Below are positions 46,646 through 58,452 of a stretch of DNA of 64,000 nucleotides, in pieces (position 1 is the first letter of the stretch; each line of letters begins with the position of its first letter). Below the pieces are notes generated by a model that had not been told where the DNA came from, searched no databases, and was given only the letters and a program-made list of their open reading frames with translations. Source of the stretch: Boswellia sacra (Eukaryota > Streptophyta > Magnoliopsida > Sapindales > Burseraceae). A program made the translations under genes and the position numbers. The stretch is from positions 310,001-374,000 of the forward strand of contig SNVD02011469.1 of NCBI GenBank assembly GCA_013180625.2, written 5' to 3'.

Positions 46646-47004
46646 TGTTGGGGATGCAATGCAAACTCAGAACAGAATTTGGGAGAAAAATGACTTGTAT
46701 TAACAGAGAAAATCGATATACAAGAATTATACAAAAACTCCCCTAAATTTCCTGGAGCTCAACAAGGCTCTCTAACACTCAGAACTCTCTTGGTTCTAAT
46801 TCCTGAACTCTCTCTGGAGTTTCTCTAATGCCTAAATAAGGCAGAATTCGTCCATATTTATAGGGAAATTCTGCATACAATTTCAAATCAATTTGGCCAC
46901 TACCTTTGACTTTCAAAATGGGAGGTGCCTAACTAATTTGACTAACAATTTAATCACATAGAAAGGATTCCAGAAGGCTCATGCTGTCATGCATGAGCTC
47001 ATCA
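46646..47004 (-). repeat. 5' LTR of the copia element
   Basis: 359 bp, paired with 41,452-41,804. It carries the same TATTTATAGGG box (a TATA box in element sense) and the GAGCTCATGCATGAC-type palindromic start. Confidence 0.95.
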
Positions 47005-47009
47005 AAGAC

Positions 47010-50000
47010 CTCAACTCTAATACTATATAAAAAAAAAAAAAAAATTCATCTAAATTAATAGTTTAAACTACAAGATAGGGGCTCAAAAATAGTATTAACC
47101 ATTTCCTCTAAACAAAACTAATTTGAGTGAAAAGATTGATGGCAAGTAATGTAAAGATATTTTACTTATGTCTATTATAATAAGTTAGATATTTTACCCG
47201 TCATGTATATCTATCGTCCATTTGTCATCTTGTTAACTTGCCACAACTTTAAATCGATGTCATACATTTGTTAGCTTGTAACGAGATGGAGAGGCGGCAA
47301 CTCTTCTATATAAACACCCTCCCAGTCACTTGTAAAACGCACCAATCATACAATAAAGTTTGTCTGCTTGTCCTACTCTCTCTCTTTATCTTATCTACAT
47401 CTCTTCTGTATAAACCCCTCCCAGTTCACTTTTATGTTGTTTACACTTCATCCAATTTCTCCTCTTGCTTTTATTCCACGGCTCCACTTCCTTCACCTTA
47501 CAACAACCCTTTCAAGATATCACTTATCATTTCCCACTTATATTATTATGTTAGTGTTATTACACTTGTTCCTAAGAATGTCCACTATGAACAAGTCCAC
47601 TTTTTTAGAATTTTTCAGTTGCAAATCATGTTTCATTGTCGTATGCTTTAATAGTGGTTAATGACATGTCGTCTGTTAAAAGACTGGTAGACCACTTGCC
47701 GTTTATAACTTTACAAAGGAAATGTGAAGACAAATTAGATAAACGACATCCAGTCGACTCAAAAATCAAAATGCCATAGAAAAACGAGTTCTTTGTCATA
47801 CTAGAATCTTATGGACGAACGACTTGTCATTTTAAAAAAATTTTTTTTTGTTTTTTTTCCACAAACTTCAGATTTGGTGATGTTCCATTCAAAGTGCACT
47901 CGGCAGTGACTTTATCACTACTATTCTAATTAATTAAAAGTATTTGTCCGTTCAACAAATTATTTTTCTTTGTTTGTTGATAACATTTTTTGTTATTTTC
48001 AAATTAATCTTGGGAGCGAACAAACAAAGTCCGGATACATGCTTGCTAGTGGGTTGAGCCCACCTCATGAACCCAAAATTCTGAATTGGGCTTTACATTT
48101 CACGATTGAAAAATGGACCTTCTGTTAGCTATAACCAATCAAACATTTTTAGAAAAATAAAAAAAAAAAGATTGCATCTACGAGTTGTTAAATATTGCTC
48201 AAAAGATTATTTTAGTATTCAAAAATTTATCATATAACTTACATTATTATTACCCAAAAACTCTTCCTAAGTACAATACTAATTTCACTTCCCACAAAAA
48301 TATTTGTCAATCTCAATACAAATATTAAATGTTGACTTTGTATGAAAAATGTTATGCTTTTTAAATCAGAATAAAGACATAACCTAGAAGTATTAATTAA
48401 TATGGGTTTTTAACTTCAAAATTTATTTATGATTTTACAAATATACATGGACGTATCGTTTACATGTTTTATCTTTGGTTTATCATAAGCATTATATTTG
48501 ACGTTTGTTTAAAGGAAATTTCTCTCATACGGAGAGGTACAGCTATCAGATGCACCTAATATATCATTAAGTAAAGGAAAATAATTTTTAAATAAACATG
48601 AACTAATTTTCATTTAATGATCTCAACTAAACAAAGAAGCTAAATCTAAATAAAGATAAATTAATCATTATAAGATGATGTTGAGTCTCAACATATATGA
48701 TACCTTCCTTGAAGAGTACCCATGGATGTACATGTTAAAGGAATTAATTGATGAGGAGAAGTCAGCGTTTTCAGCCTAGCTAGTCTTAATATAAATGGCC
48801 AATGATGTGAAAGAGTTTATATATATTTATTATGCATGCTTTGAACCTATATAATATTGCAAAGAGTGAAGAAAATGACATCTCAATTTATTGAGCTAAT
48901 AGTCAGCTCTATCTAGCTCAAAGAAAAGTAGCTGTCCTCAGCAATAATACAACAACAACAACTAAGAGTTTATTGTCATATCACAACCGTTCAGCAGCAA
49001 TCAAAGAAGTCAATTCTCCCACTTGAGAAACTTCCCTACAAAACAAATACAATGCAAGCAAATCGGTTACACATTATTAAGACCCTTTTGATTAAAACAT
49101 CGTCAACTTGAATGTAGATGTATGATTCATGACAAACGTAAAAGCAAAAGCCAAGAAGAGAGATCTAGGTTCCTTTCACAACAGAATTATGTCTAAATTT
49201 AGCAAATTGCCCCACCACACCACCCCACCTCTCTTTGATCCAATCAATTCATTCCCTTACAAGGCAAAACAAAAAACAAACATGACCCACTTAAAATCTT
49301 CAACCCAATACACCATTACTTACATCATCATCTTTATCTCTTTTTCATTTTTTCTTTTTGGGTTTTTTTTTTAGTAGAGAAATTAATAACAATATTCATC
49401 ACTAAATTAGTTGTAAGATTCTTGGGGTTAGGGTTTTGATGATATATATAACAAATTAACAAGTGCAAACCTGCCAAAAAAGAAGCATAAACATGTGCTA
49501 AGCAATGAGATTGGGGGGAGTTTCAAGAGCACGCTTTGGATTGAATTAAGGAGACAGGACCACTGACCAGGGCTGCTCACGATTCTTAAGAGAATGTCTC
49601 TTTGCATTGGTTAGATAACAAAGTACATTAAAATAAACACCCATAAAGATCTCCACGAGAAGTCATGAGCTTAATTAATATATCCAAGTACATAGATTTC
49701 ATTAAAATAAAAAAGTGATTAAACAATAAGCTAAAGTGATCATAATCACTTTCTAGCCCTTGATCTTAATCATAACTCCATAATTGCTAAACCTTTCCAT
49801 ATTGAAAAGGTTGTCAAAAGCTTAGCTAGCTATTTCCCACCTTTTATCTTTGCTATTCCACCACACTTATATCTCTCCTTCTAGTAAATTAAAATTAAAA
49901 TAAGATACTTTGGCAGTGGAATCAGCCAAAGACTAGTGGAACTAGAAACTGACCAAAACGCTGATCATCTCTTGTAATCTTGGAACGTGGGGTGTCATGA

Positions 50001-50215
50001 TGATGGACATAATTAGGAAATCTATCATTAGTAAAAGATTGGACACTCATGATCACAGGAAATGTAATCATGAAGACAATGATCATGATGTAGGAAATGG
50101 GGTTTTTGCATGTTAATAATTATCTGATGGCGAAACGATGATGAGAATAATTAAGGGATATGCACGGTTAGATCTTTTTTTTTTTTTTAATTGGGTTTGG
50201 ATTAGTGTTTGATCA
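47010..50215. other. Intergenic region, no gene supported
   Basis: AT-rich DNA. Frames at 47,268-47,661 and 49,129-49,374 are short, low-complexity or hydrophobic and have no splice partners or domain. The last few hundred bases should hold the 3' untranslated region of the bHLH gene. No repeat with clear ends was found. Confidence 0.5.
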
Positions 50216-51685
50216 TCAACTCTGTGGGCCGTTGATGTGATTAGGTTTCTGAAGTGAGAAATGGTTTTGCATGGCAAATGGGTGGTTGTTCAATGGCAAT
50301 GAAGAGAAAGCAAGGTTTTCAGGCTTGTTATGGCTCAGGTTTTCTAGTGCTTTCACTTGTGACCTCAAAAACTTGAGATAATTTGCAGCTTCATCCAGCA
50401 TTGAAGCAGTGTCCATCTTGCTTCCACCAGGCACAAGCCTCTGCAGAACCCTAATTCTCTCGCTTATCCTCTCCCTCCTTTGCCTTGCAGCTACCGTTTG
50501 TGGGTCAGTTGAGATTCTCACGTTCTTCCTCTTAGGCTTCTCCACCGCCTCCAAGCCTAAATTCACCGGCCTGAACGCCGCTGCTCGGTAAATCATCTCC
50601 TTCATATGAGCAATGGCCTCAGGATCAGGCTCCTCAATGGAAGAAGATACAGAAGAACTCGCCTGTTGAAAGTTGATGTTTGATGATGAGCTCGGACGCT
50701 TCTCCGATCTTGGTTTCTTTGACTTCGGAGGATTCTCGGAAATAAGCCTGAAACCACCTTCTGCAATGGAAGAATGATCAGTTTGGAGAAGATGGAAGGG
50801 AACATTTCCATTATTTGCGTTGACTTTGAGCTCGTTTTGATCATTTCTTCTCTTCGTTGAATGAACATCAGCTGCTGGCTTGGTTTCTTGAATTCTAACG
50901 TTGTTGACATATTGATGATCCGAGGAACTTTGAGAGACTGTTTCCTCAAGCTCACTGACTGGGCAAGTACTAAAATCTTTGTTTCTTGCATTAATGGAGG
51001 CATTGTTCTCGGACTCTCCTGATGAAACCGCGCTGTTGGCTCCAAAGTTCCAAAAGGTTCTACAGTCAGAGAAAATAATGGAAATCCCATCATCTTCCAC
51101 TGATGTATCAGTGTTACTATTGGTAGCTGAGAGCAAACAATCAAGAGACTCAAGAGAGCATGTTGTTGAAACACCGGCCTTGCCATTTTGCAACCCATCA
51201 ATAATTTGTGATTGATCAGCCATGCCAAACTCAGTAGTAGCCACCAAATTGTCCAATGGAGTCGTGCCACTAAAAGGCCTACTAATCAAAGGAGAAGAAG
51301 AACATAGTTCTCGACTTATAGTATCTTGCCAACTTGTTGCTGCTCCAGCTGATTTTGCAATAGTACCTTCTCGGGGCTGCGCGAATGGAGCATATTTTTG
51401 TATAAGAAAATTACATTAATTTATTGAATCCGATGATGGAAGAGATATATGGTTTTTGAAATTTAAACTTACTTTTGGAGGATTTGTATTGAGTTGGGAT
51501 GTTTGAGCTTTTGGAAGTGCTTGAATTGGATGGAAAATGACTTGTGTCAGATCCATCTTGCCACCATAACCATAACAGCTTGAGTTGGAAAGCATGAAGC
51601 TTTCATCAGTGTCACCTTGTTGGTTGCTCCATAAGGATGATGTGTTGGTGAGAATTTGTGACCCATGCCATCCCATACTATCCAT
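50216..51685 (-). CDS. bHLH transcription factor, bHLH087-like (HECATE/IND-related group)
   Basis: There are two coding exons, 51,685-51,473 (71 codons, ending NPPK at a GTAAGT donor) and 51,376-50,216 (387 codons with stop). The acceptor is GCGCAG. Phase 0 joins them to a 457-aa protein. I chose the ATG at 51,685 because [10 protein letters not shown] resembles known bHLH087 starts as I recall them. The bHLH domain is at about 360-418, with basic region [19 protein letters not shown], loop PGGSKMD and helix 2 ending FLRSQVKAL. The E-box-contacting Glu of a standard basic region is Ala (AAR not AER), a feature of this group, so target choice may differ. The N-terminal 350 residues are Ser/Asn-rich with no domain seen. 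It acts in the nucleus as a dimer. Relatives pattern gynoecium and fruit tissues; the role here is inferred only. Confidence 0.9.
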
Positions 51686-52325
51686 GGATAAAAATATTCT
51701 CTCTAATTAAAGGAATTGTATGTACACCTTACAGGATAAGATTATGTGAAAACGATCGATTCTGATTCTTATTCTATCGTACCTGCAAATCCATAACCAA
51801 AAAGATGAGAATTGAGAAACATATCAAGAGAATTAAAAAGCTAAATTAGATTGGTCTAGTCTAATACTTCTCATACCAATTTCAGATCCAGCTGCTGAAG
51901 TTCAAATGCTGAAGGAGACAAAAGAGAAGAAAGTATATATGCTTGTTGTGAGAGTCTTTTCTCAGTTTAGAAAAGCACCAAAATTGTATGAAACCTCAGC
52001 TTGTTTGCACCTTCTATATCATGAAAACTGTGATAAAGAAATCAAAAAGAAGCACTGCTAACGTCAGTTTTGGCAACTAAAGTTTGTCCACACCAATGTA
52101 AAAAAACAACCCAAAACAAAGCTCAAGAAGCAAAGGTACAAAAATTTATGCAATAAAACAAGAAAATATAGGCAATACACAAGAAAGCTAGCGCAACAAC
52201 AAACAGTTGTATTAATTGGCAGAGAAATTAAGTTTGTAGCTTCTACCTTGAGCTGCTGCCATGGAGAACTGATATTTGATACAGTAGTGTTTTAGTTGCC
52301 TCAAGGGCATGCTTATATAGATAGG
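51686..52325 (-). promoter_or_regulatory. Leader and core promoter of the bHLH gene
   Basis: A TATATAAGC box on the - strand lies at 52,312-52,320, at the right distance for a start near 52,285. The leader contains a short upstream ATG (CCATGGCAGCAGC near 52,260) followed by a possible donor AAG|GTAG (52,246). Possible acceptors include TTGCAG near 51,785. If spliced that way the upstream ATG opens a short frame that stops before the main start. Leader splicing is uncertain. Confidence 0.5.
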
Positions 52326-55300
52326 AAGTACAAATGGTTAACTTTTAATATGCCAAAATATGAGAGAAAAGAGAAGTTGAATAAAATATAAATTTGAGAA
52401 GTTGAAGGCAGATGTAATGGGGTTTGAAAAAGATAAGGCTTTTTGGTCAGTTTGGTGGGGGTGTAAGAGTATATTTCTGCAGATGGGGAGCATGAGAAAT
52501 CAGAACAGCATTTTGAATCTTAACTAATTGATAATTGTTTATCACTTTGTGTATATATTTTTTTATTGTTTTTGTTTTCTCTAAGTGGAGAAAGCAAAAG
52601 CTCTGACTACCCTTTTGGTGGCTCATGCGCACTGTAAAGTTTGAGATTTAAAAAAAAAAAAAAAAATACCCTAGTGAGAATGCGCATCTTTTTACACAGT
52701 ACTTGGTCAGATCATCACTCTCCTCTTTCTAAAAGCTTTCCATTAATCATAGTTATAATCATAACTTGCATTATTGCTTTCACTTTCTACTGCAGTTCCT
52801 TTAATTTTGTGAATGATCATGCTTCACAACATAAACCTTAGAATAATCATCCAACTTCCGCATGTGTGGTTTTGTAGGATGCATTATTCATAATCAATAT
52901 ATACAATCCCCGCTTCGAAGCCTCAAATTCACTTCAACAACATTTTATGTATGTTTTTAGATAAGATATTTTTATGTGAAGTTAGTAGAAAAGACAAAAA
53001 TGAATATTATGTTTTATTTTTTTATCTTTTTAAATATTTTATATGATTTATAAGGTTATAAGTTTAAATTTTGATGAAAGGAATATAATTGAAACTGTAA
53101 AAACTGCAAAATAGATAATATATACAAGAAGCATAATAGATGAAAACCTGAAAGATCATCTGGGGCAGGTACTTGATTTTCTTAGGATTATCATTTTGAA
53201 CATAAAACTAGGTAGTGGGACTACTGCTGGGGGAGGTTAGAAGAACATAAAAGATGTTGGCAGGCAAGCACAGGCGCAGAGAGAGGAGAAGATTGCACAA
53301 TTCCAAGTTGCAGTTAATAGAATTTTGTCTCTTTACATCATATAATTAATAGTTTTCTATTTATTTCACTTTATTAAATGCATATAGATAGTTGTACTTG
53401 TTAAACATAGATAGAGAGAAATTAAGAGAGAGAGAGAGAGAGGCATCTGGGTTCTGAGTCCTACCCACATGCACTCCATCAGTACAGCTCAGTGAATGGG
53501 TTCCCATATATAGCATTTGATTTGCTCCTTTTGCCATCCTTCAACAACATTTTCTGATCTTATTGTCAACTCTCATGTTTTTCTTCACCAATCTCTGCAA
53601 ATCCAGCAATAACATAAATATATTAAAAACTTGATTTTTCAAAGAAATTAATTAAGCTGCGGACAGAAATATTTGTAGTCTCAAAAAAAAAAAAAAAATA
53701 CCCACTTGAAACCCAATCCTCAGCACATCTTCATAGCACACATTATATCTATATATGCAAGAGGTATAGATGGATAGAGGGTAAATAAATGTAAAAATGT
53801 GTATTGGATGGTTAGCTATATTTGAAAGTTAGCATATAGATAAATCAAAAATATATATATACTCTGACAGAAAAGTGATTTGTCATATTCTAGAATTATA
53901 TATTTTTGACGCAGAACACTTACATATAACCTATAAATTTATATAGGAATGAAAGATGTGTATATACGTTACTTAAAATTAAAGCAAACAATATAAATTA
54001 ATTCATATTGGTGCAAAATTAGTCAAACAAACTCAGCCCAATAATTTGGGGATGATCTTCATCAATGATTTCGGTGCTGCCCCAAATGTGCCAGAGTCAA
54101 CAATAATGTGATGAAAATCAATTAAATTAACCTGAGCTGATCTTCTTTCTGTTATCAGCATATATAGAAAAGGCAAGTTGGCATAATTTCCTCTCCATAT
54201 TGTCATGCATAGTTTGAGATGATCACACTTGAGAAATATTCTCTCTCAAATTCAAAATCATATATAAATGATCTACACAACAAAGCTACTAATAACGTGA
54301 GAAAATTGTAAATTTTTATGGCCAACAACAGTTCATATTCATACAAATACAAGGATATATCTAGTTGATATTAAGTTATATAATCTTTCACAACTCACGT
54401 TTTTAGCAAATGAGATTATCGACTAGTTTATAACTCGAATTTTCTAGCTGAGGAGACATATTTTAAGTGAAATATGGTTATGGAAACCTAAAATATATAA
54501 TATCTACTTAACGAACGTAGCATAAGATTATGCACTTCTAATAAATTTTCACCGTTTATGCTTGAAGATTACAATTACAATGTACAATTTTCAGTAGTGC
54601 AGTTTTAATAGTAAAAGAATATAGGAAATAATTTTACAAATTTTTTTTTTAATAAGCATTTCAAATGTTTTAAAATTTGAAAATGTTAAAGAAACAGACA
54701 AACCACTACCAAATTCACTTTTTTTAACCTTTTCCAATGGAAATCTTGACAATTAATCCCTAACTAGGCCGAATCAGAATGTTAATGGGCCCCCACTTGT
54801 GGCCCAGCCCACGGTTGTAACTTCTTACCGTGTGGTCCACGACACACGAAACAGGATGTCAAAATCGCAATTAATTCATTTTTGGAATTTGGCTCCTTCG
54901 GCTCCCGCGTTATTTCTGCAGCTTTCTTCGACTAACGGTAACTTTGTGACCTGTCGGCTCAAACCACTCAGCCCAGCTCAGCCTAGCAGCCGGCCCGACA
55001 ACTAAGGTTTCCTCTATTATTACCTAATCACACGTGAACGCAACACCCAGATGCACACGTGGGGGGTTGTGATTGGGGGGTGACCTGAGGAGATAGGCGC
55101 GTCCCATGTGGAGAAATCAAAACAGTGTAGAGCTGTAGCTGGGACCATCTGATTGATGGCGGATTCTCTCTGAAAATTTAACATTATCTTCTACGATTTT
55201 AATCAACGTCCACACCATCCTTGATGTGCATGTCTTGTACCATATTTTTGTCTTCTTTTTATAATTTTGAATTGTTTTTATTAAAAATATTAAATAACAA

Positions 55301-56867
55301 TCGTTGTTTTTGAGAATTTCTGTGCATTACCACGTTCGTATAATTTATTTAATTTATATCTTGATACAGAATGCAATGCGACTATAAACATTGACCTAAA
55401 ATTTTATAATAAAGTCGTATTTACAAATCCTTCGTACAAATGCAACAATAAGTTGTTAATTTATATAATTGAGGTTGTATAAAAGTATATTAACACTAAT
55501 ACGATAACACGATAACGTTAGTGTAATCATATTATAAGATATCTTTATTTCATAATATTGAGATTCAAGAAAACAAGTAAAATTTTGAAATAATACTATA
55601 TATGTAACATTTTATGCAATTTGATGTTAATATTATGTAATAATATAAATATTGTATTAATTTCTTATTTATTATGTATCTTTTTAATATACCATTATAT
55701 ACCATGATGATTATATGGTTAAGTTATGTACTTAGTATTACTCAAAAATTTATTCTTTCAAAAAAAAAAAAAATCTAATCAAAATGATATTGACACATTT
55801 AGAAGAATAAAGTTACAATTATATCATTGATCATTAGATTGAAATAGAAGACTTAACATTTAGAAGCAACAACATGCAACTGGGGCTCTGCATGTCGGCC
55901 AAATCCGTAGATAAGAAGATGGCAATTCAACGATGTGACCGCCACCGCCGTGGAGGAATCCATAACGTTGACGACTTGTCAAGGTGGGTAAACGCCGTCA
56001 GCCGCCATGGTTAGATGGGGGAGAGTTTTGACATATACTAATTAATGTCATGTACATGGATGCATGCATGCATATGAAAAAAAAAAAAAAAAAGATCAAG
56101 CCATAATAAAAAAAGGGCCAAAAGCCCATAGTTGTGTGGGGGCCCATTTATCTAATTGCTGAGGCAAGTCACTTTCCCAACATTTTCTAGAACAAATAGT
56201 AATGGAATCCTAGAAGTCCATCCCAAGCTGGATATGAACAGAGCAGCCCTGTCTTCAGCCTCTCTTGATGCCGACCTGCACGGGCATTCAACACACTATC
56301 CGTCTATCCCTAGCCAACATCATCCCATTCATATCCGATTTTTGTACTTACCACATTGCAATAATTTCTGACACAATAGCGATGTATATATAAAAAAAAA
56401 TTTCAGAAATATAAGAAAATAAACAAGTTGAAGAGGGGATTTTTAGTTTTACTATAATCGTAATTTCTTTTATGGTTTAGTTATGTTCAAAATGAAATAA
56501 AATTTTAGATAAATCATTAAATATTTTGATAAAGAAGTTTGTCCAATTTGCGAAACTAATGACCGTTGGTCAATGGTCATAAGAGACGTTGATGACAGTC
56601 TGATAAGTGCGGTTGTTGAGTTGATAACAGTAGTGTGTTAGGTTGACAATGATGCTTTTTCACACCTTATAAGCAACTTGTCTGGCAAAATATTTTTGTC
56701 TATTAAAATTAAATTTGATTATACAATTAAAAGATTTTTTTTTTGGTTAATGAATCGAAAGAGTATCTTAACTTGAATGATTAAGATATTTTGTCTCTTC
56801 TAATGTGCATTAATATTCATAAGAAACAAAGCAAGCTCTCCAACTGCAAGCCTGATAAGCTATTTAG
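52326..56867. other. Intergenic region, no gene supported
   Basis: AT-rich DNA with A runs, an AG microsatellite (53,427-53,443) and a GC-richer stretch at 54,780-55,110 with ACACGTG words and open frames lacking any known domain. Frame 54,799-55,005 has no homologue that I recognise. Confidence 0.45.
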
Positions 56868-57040
56868 GGTGTGTTCTTTTATGAATTCAGTATTTTTGTT
56901 TTCAATTGAATTTAGAAATATATGATTGATTTTGAATTATTTTGAATTTTGAAAAGAATATATGGTTAATATTGAATATAAATTACATTAAAAAATGTGC
57001 AGCACAGAAAATAAGATTTAAAAACAAGAAAGAATAGAGC
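56868..57040. mobile_element. Small MITE-like inverted repeat element
   Basis: It starts GGTGTGTTCTTTTATGAATT. The complement of its right end starts GCTCTATTCTTTCTTG, giving imperfect terminal inverted repeats over about 170 bp. A larger relative lies at 57,717-58,062. The target duplication was not resolved. Confidence 0.45.
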
Positions 57041-57716
57041 GTTACTAATTGGATCTCTTAGCAGCCCAAGAGAGCATGTAACTCATGCCTGTGTACAGAG
57101 CTAGTAATTCCACTTCCAATTCATAGTCCATAATCGAGATAGTTTCCTGGCTGCTCTTTGAATTTCGGCATCATCACCAATTCACACAATTATTTTCACC
57201 CAGCTTTCATCAGGAAGAAATTGGACAGCTTTTATGTGACTTGTATTTCTCTGCATCAACACATTTCATTTGCCATTGGATATACTTGCAGTTTGAAGCA
57301 CTTGGTGACAAATAATACGAGTTGTAGCATGAAATTCTGTAGATGACTTCTCACCTTCATCTACTCACAATTTGAGCTCTTTTCATGAAAATAGAACATT
57401 ATTAGCTAAATTCAACAAAATATTTAGTTCTATTCAGATTTCAGATAAGTTCAACAATCGCTCCCTTAGTTACCATGTCATAGAGCTTTAGTCATCAGAC
57501 ATCGTTGACTGAAATAGTATATATATTGTCTTCATCGGTGAGATTAATGCATATATTTTAATTTACATTTCTGTTCTACTATAATAATTAAAAAACATAT
57601 TTCTTACTTAATATCGAAATAAAAAAATATGATAAAAGGATTTATCCAAAAAAGAGAAAAGAGAAAAAAAAATCACCCTAAGGCATGTCCCTCGCTAGAC
57701 ATCTTTTGAAATATCG

Positions 57717-58062
57717 GGTGTGTTCTTTTTTGAATTATGTGTTTTTGTTTTCAAAATGATTTGGAAAATGAATTTCTATGATTTAGAGAATATATTTTAA
57801 GTAAAAAATATGCGTTTGGAAATGAATTCGTAAAATGCAAATTTGAAAATGGTTTTAAGAATATGTGTTTGAAAATGAATTCTTGAATTGAAAATTAAAA
57901 AAAAAACAAGATATGTGTTTGGAAATGAATCATTAAAACATTTTATAAAATTGTAAAAAATTGTATTGTGAAAACATTTTACAAAAATAAAAAAGAACAC
58001 ATATTACACGTCTGTAATACAAAGAAAATGAAAAACAAAGTTTAGAAAACAAAAAAGAACAG
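57717..58062. mobile_element. MITE-like element with internal repeats
   Basis: It starts GGTGTGTTCTTTTTTGAATT and ends AAACAAAAAAGAACAG, an inverted-repeat pair. Inside, ATGTGTTTGGAAATGAAT recurs three times with variation (57,810-57,930). Its ends resemble the element at 56,868. The superfamily is not assigned. It lies about 0.4 kb upstream of MED6. Confidence 0.5.
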
Positions 58063-58452
58063 AGACATCGTTTCTAAGCTTTCCTATTAGTCAGAATTTG
58101 ATGAAAACAGACTGTACTTTTGGTATTCTTTTCTAAATTTACATAAATAATATAATATCAAAATCAAAAATTCAATTTAATATTTTTAAGATTTATTAAC
58201 CAATTTGATAATATTTTATATAAAAAGTACAAAAAACATAAGAGGCGTTGTATTATACCATTGAATTAGCTTCGACAAGTTTTTAATAATTTATATAAAA
58301 ATATTTTTTCTATTTTATTTAAATTGATTAAATTTTAAAATTTTAATTATATTCACAATTTTTATGTAATTGTTTATTTTAATATTACTACTACACGTTT
58401 GGCCTCTCTCGAAACGACTCAAAACGCACAGCATCACTCGTTACACTCGAAC

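Larger units (their letters stand above)
41452..47004 (-). mobile_element. Complete Ty1/copia retrotransposon (Tnt1-like), minus strand
   Basis: The 5,553-bp element has two LTRs (41,452-41,804 and 46,646-47,004) and a perfect AAGAC target duplication (41,447-41,451 and 47,005-47,009). It also has a primer-binding site, a polypurine tract, gag and pol. In element sense the LTR runs from TGATGAGC to CCCCAACA. Domain order is gag, protease, integrase, reverse transcriptase, RNase H, the copia order. Residues around the protease and pre-integrase region are Tnt1/Tork-like by my recognition. By eye the LTRs differ by about eight substitutions and two small indels, so the insertion is fairly young. 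An amber codon between gag and pol and an altered integrase site suggest it cannot move on its own. Confidence 0.95.

Noticed and set aside
54799..55005. 68-codon frame in a GC-richer stretch
   Set aside because: No domain, no neighbouring exons, and no conserved copy in the window to compare.
58399..58452. Upstream extension of MED6
   Set aside because: The frame begins at a non-ATG codon. The first ATG at 58,453 gives the expected MED6 length.
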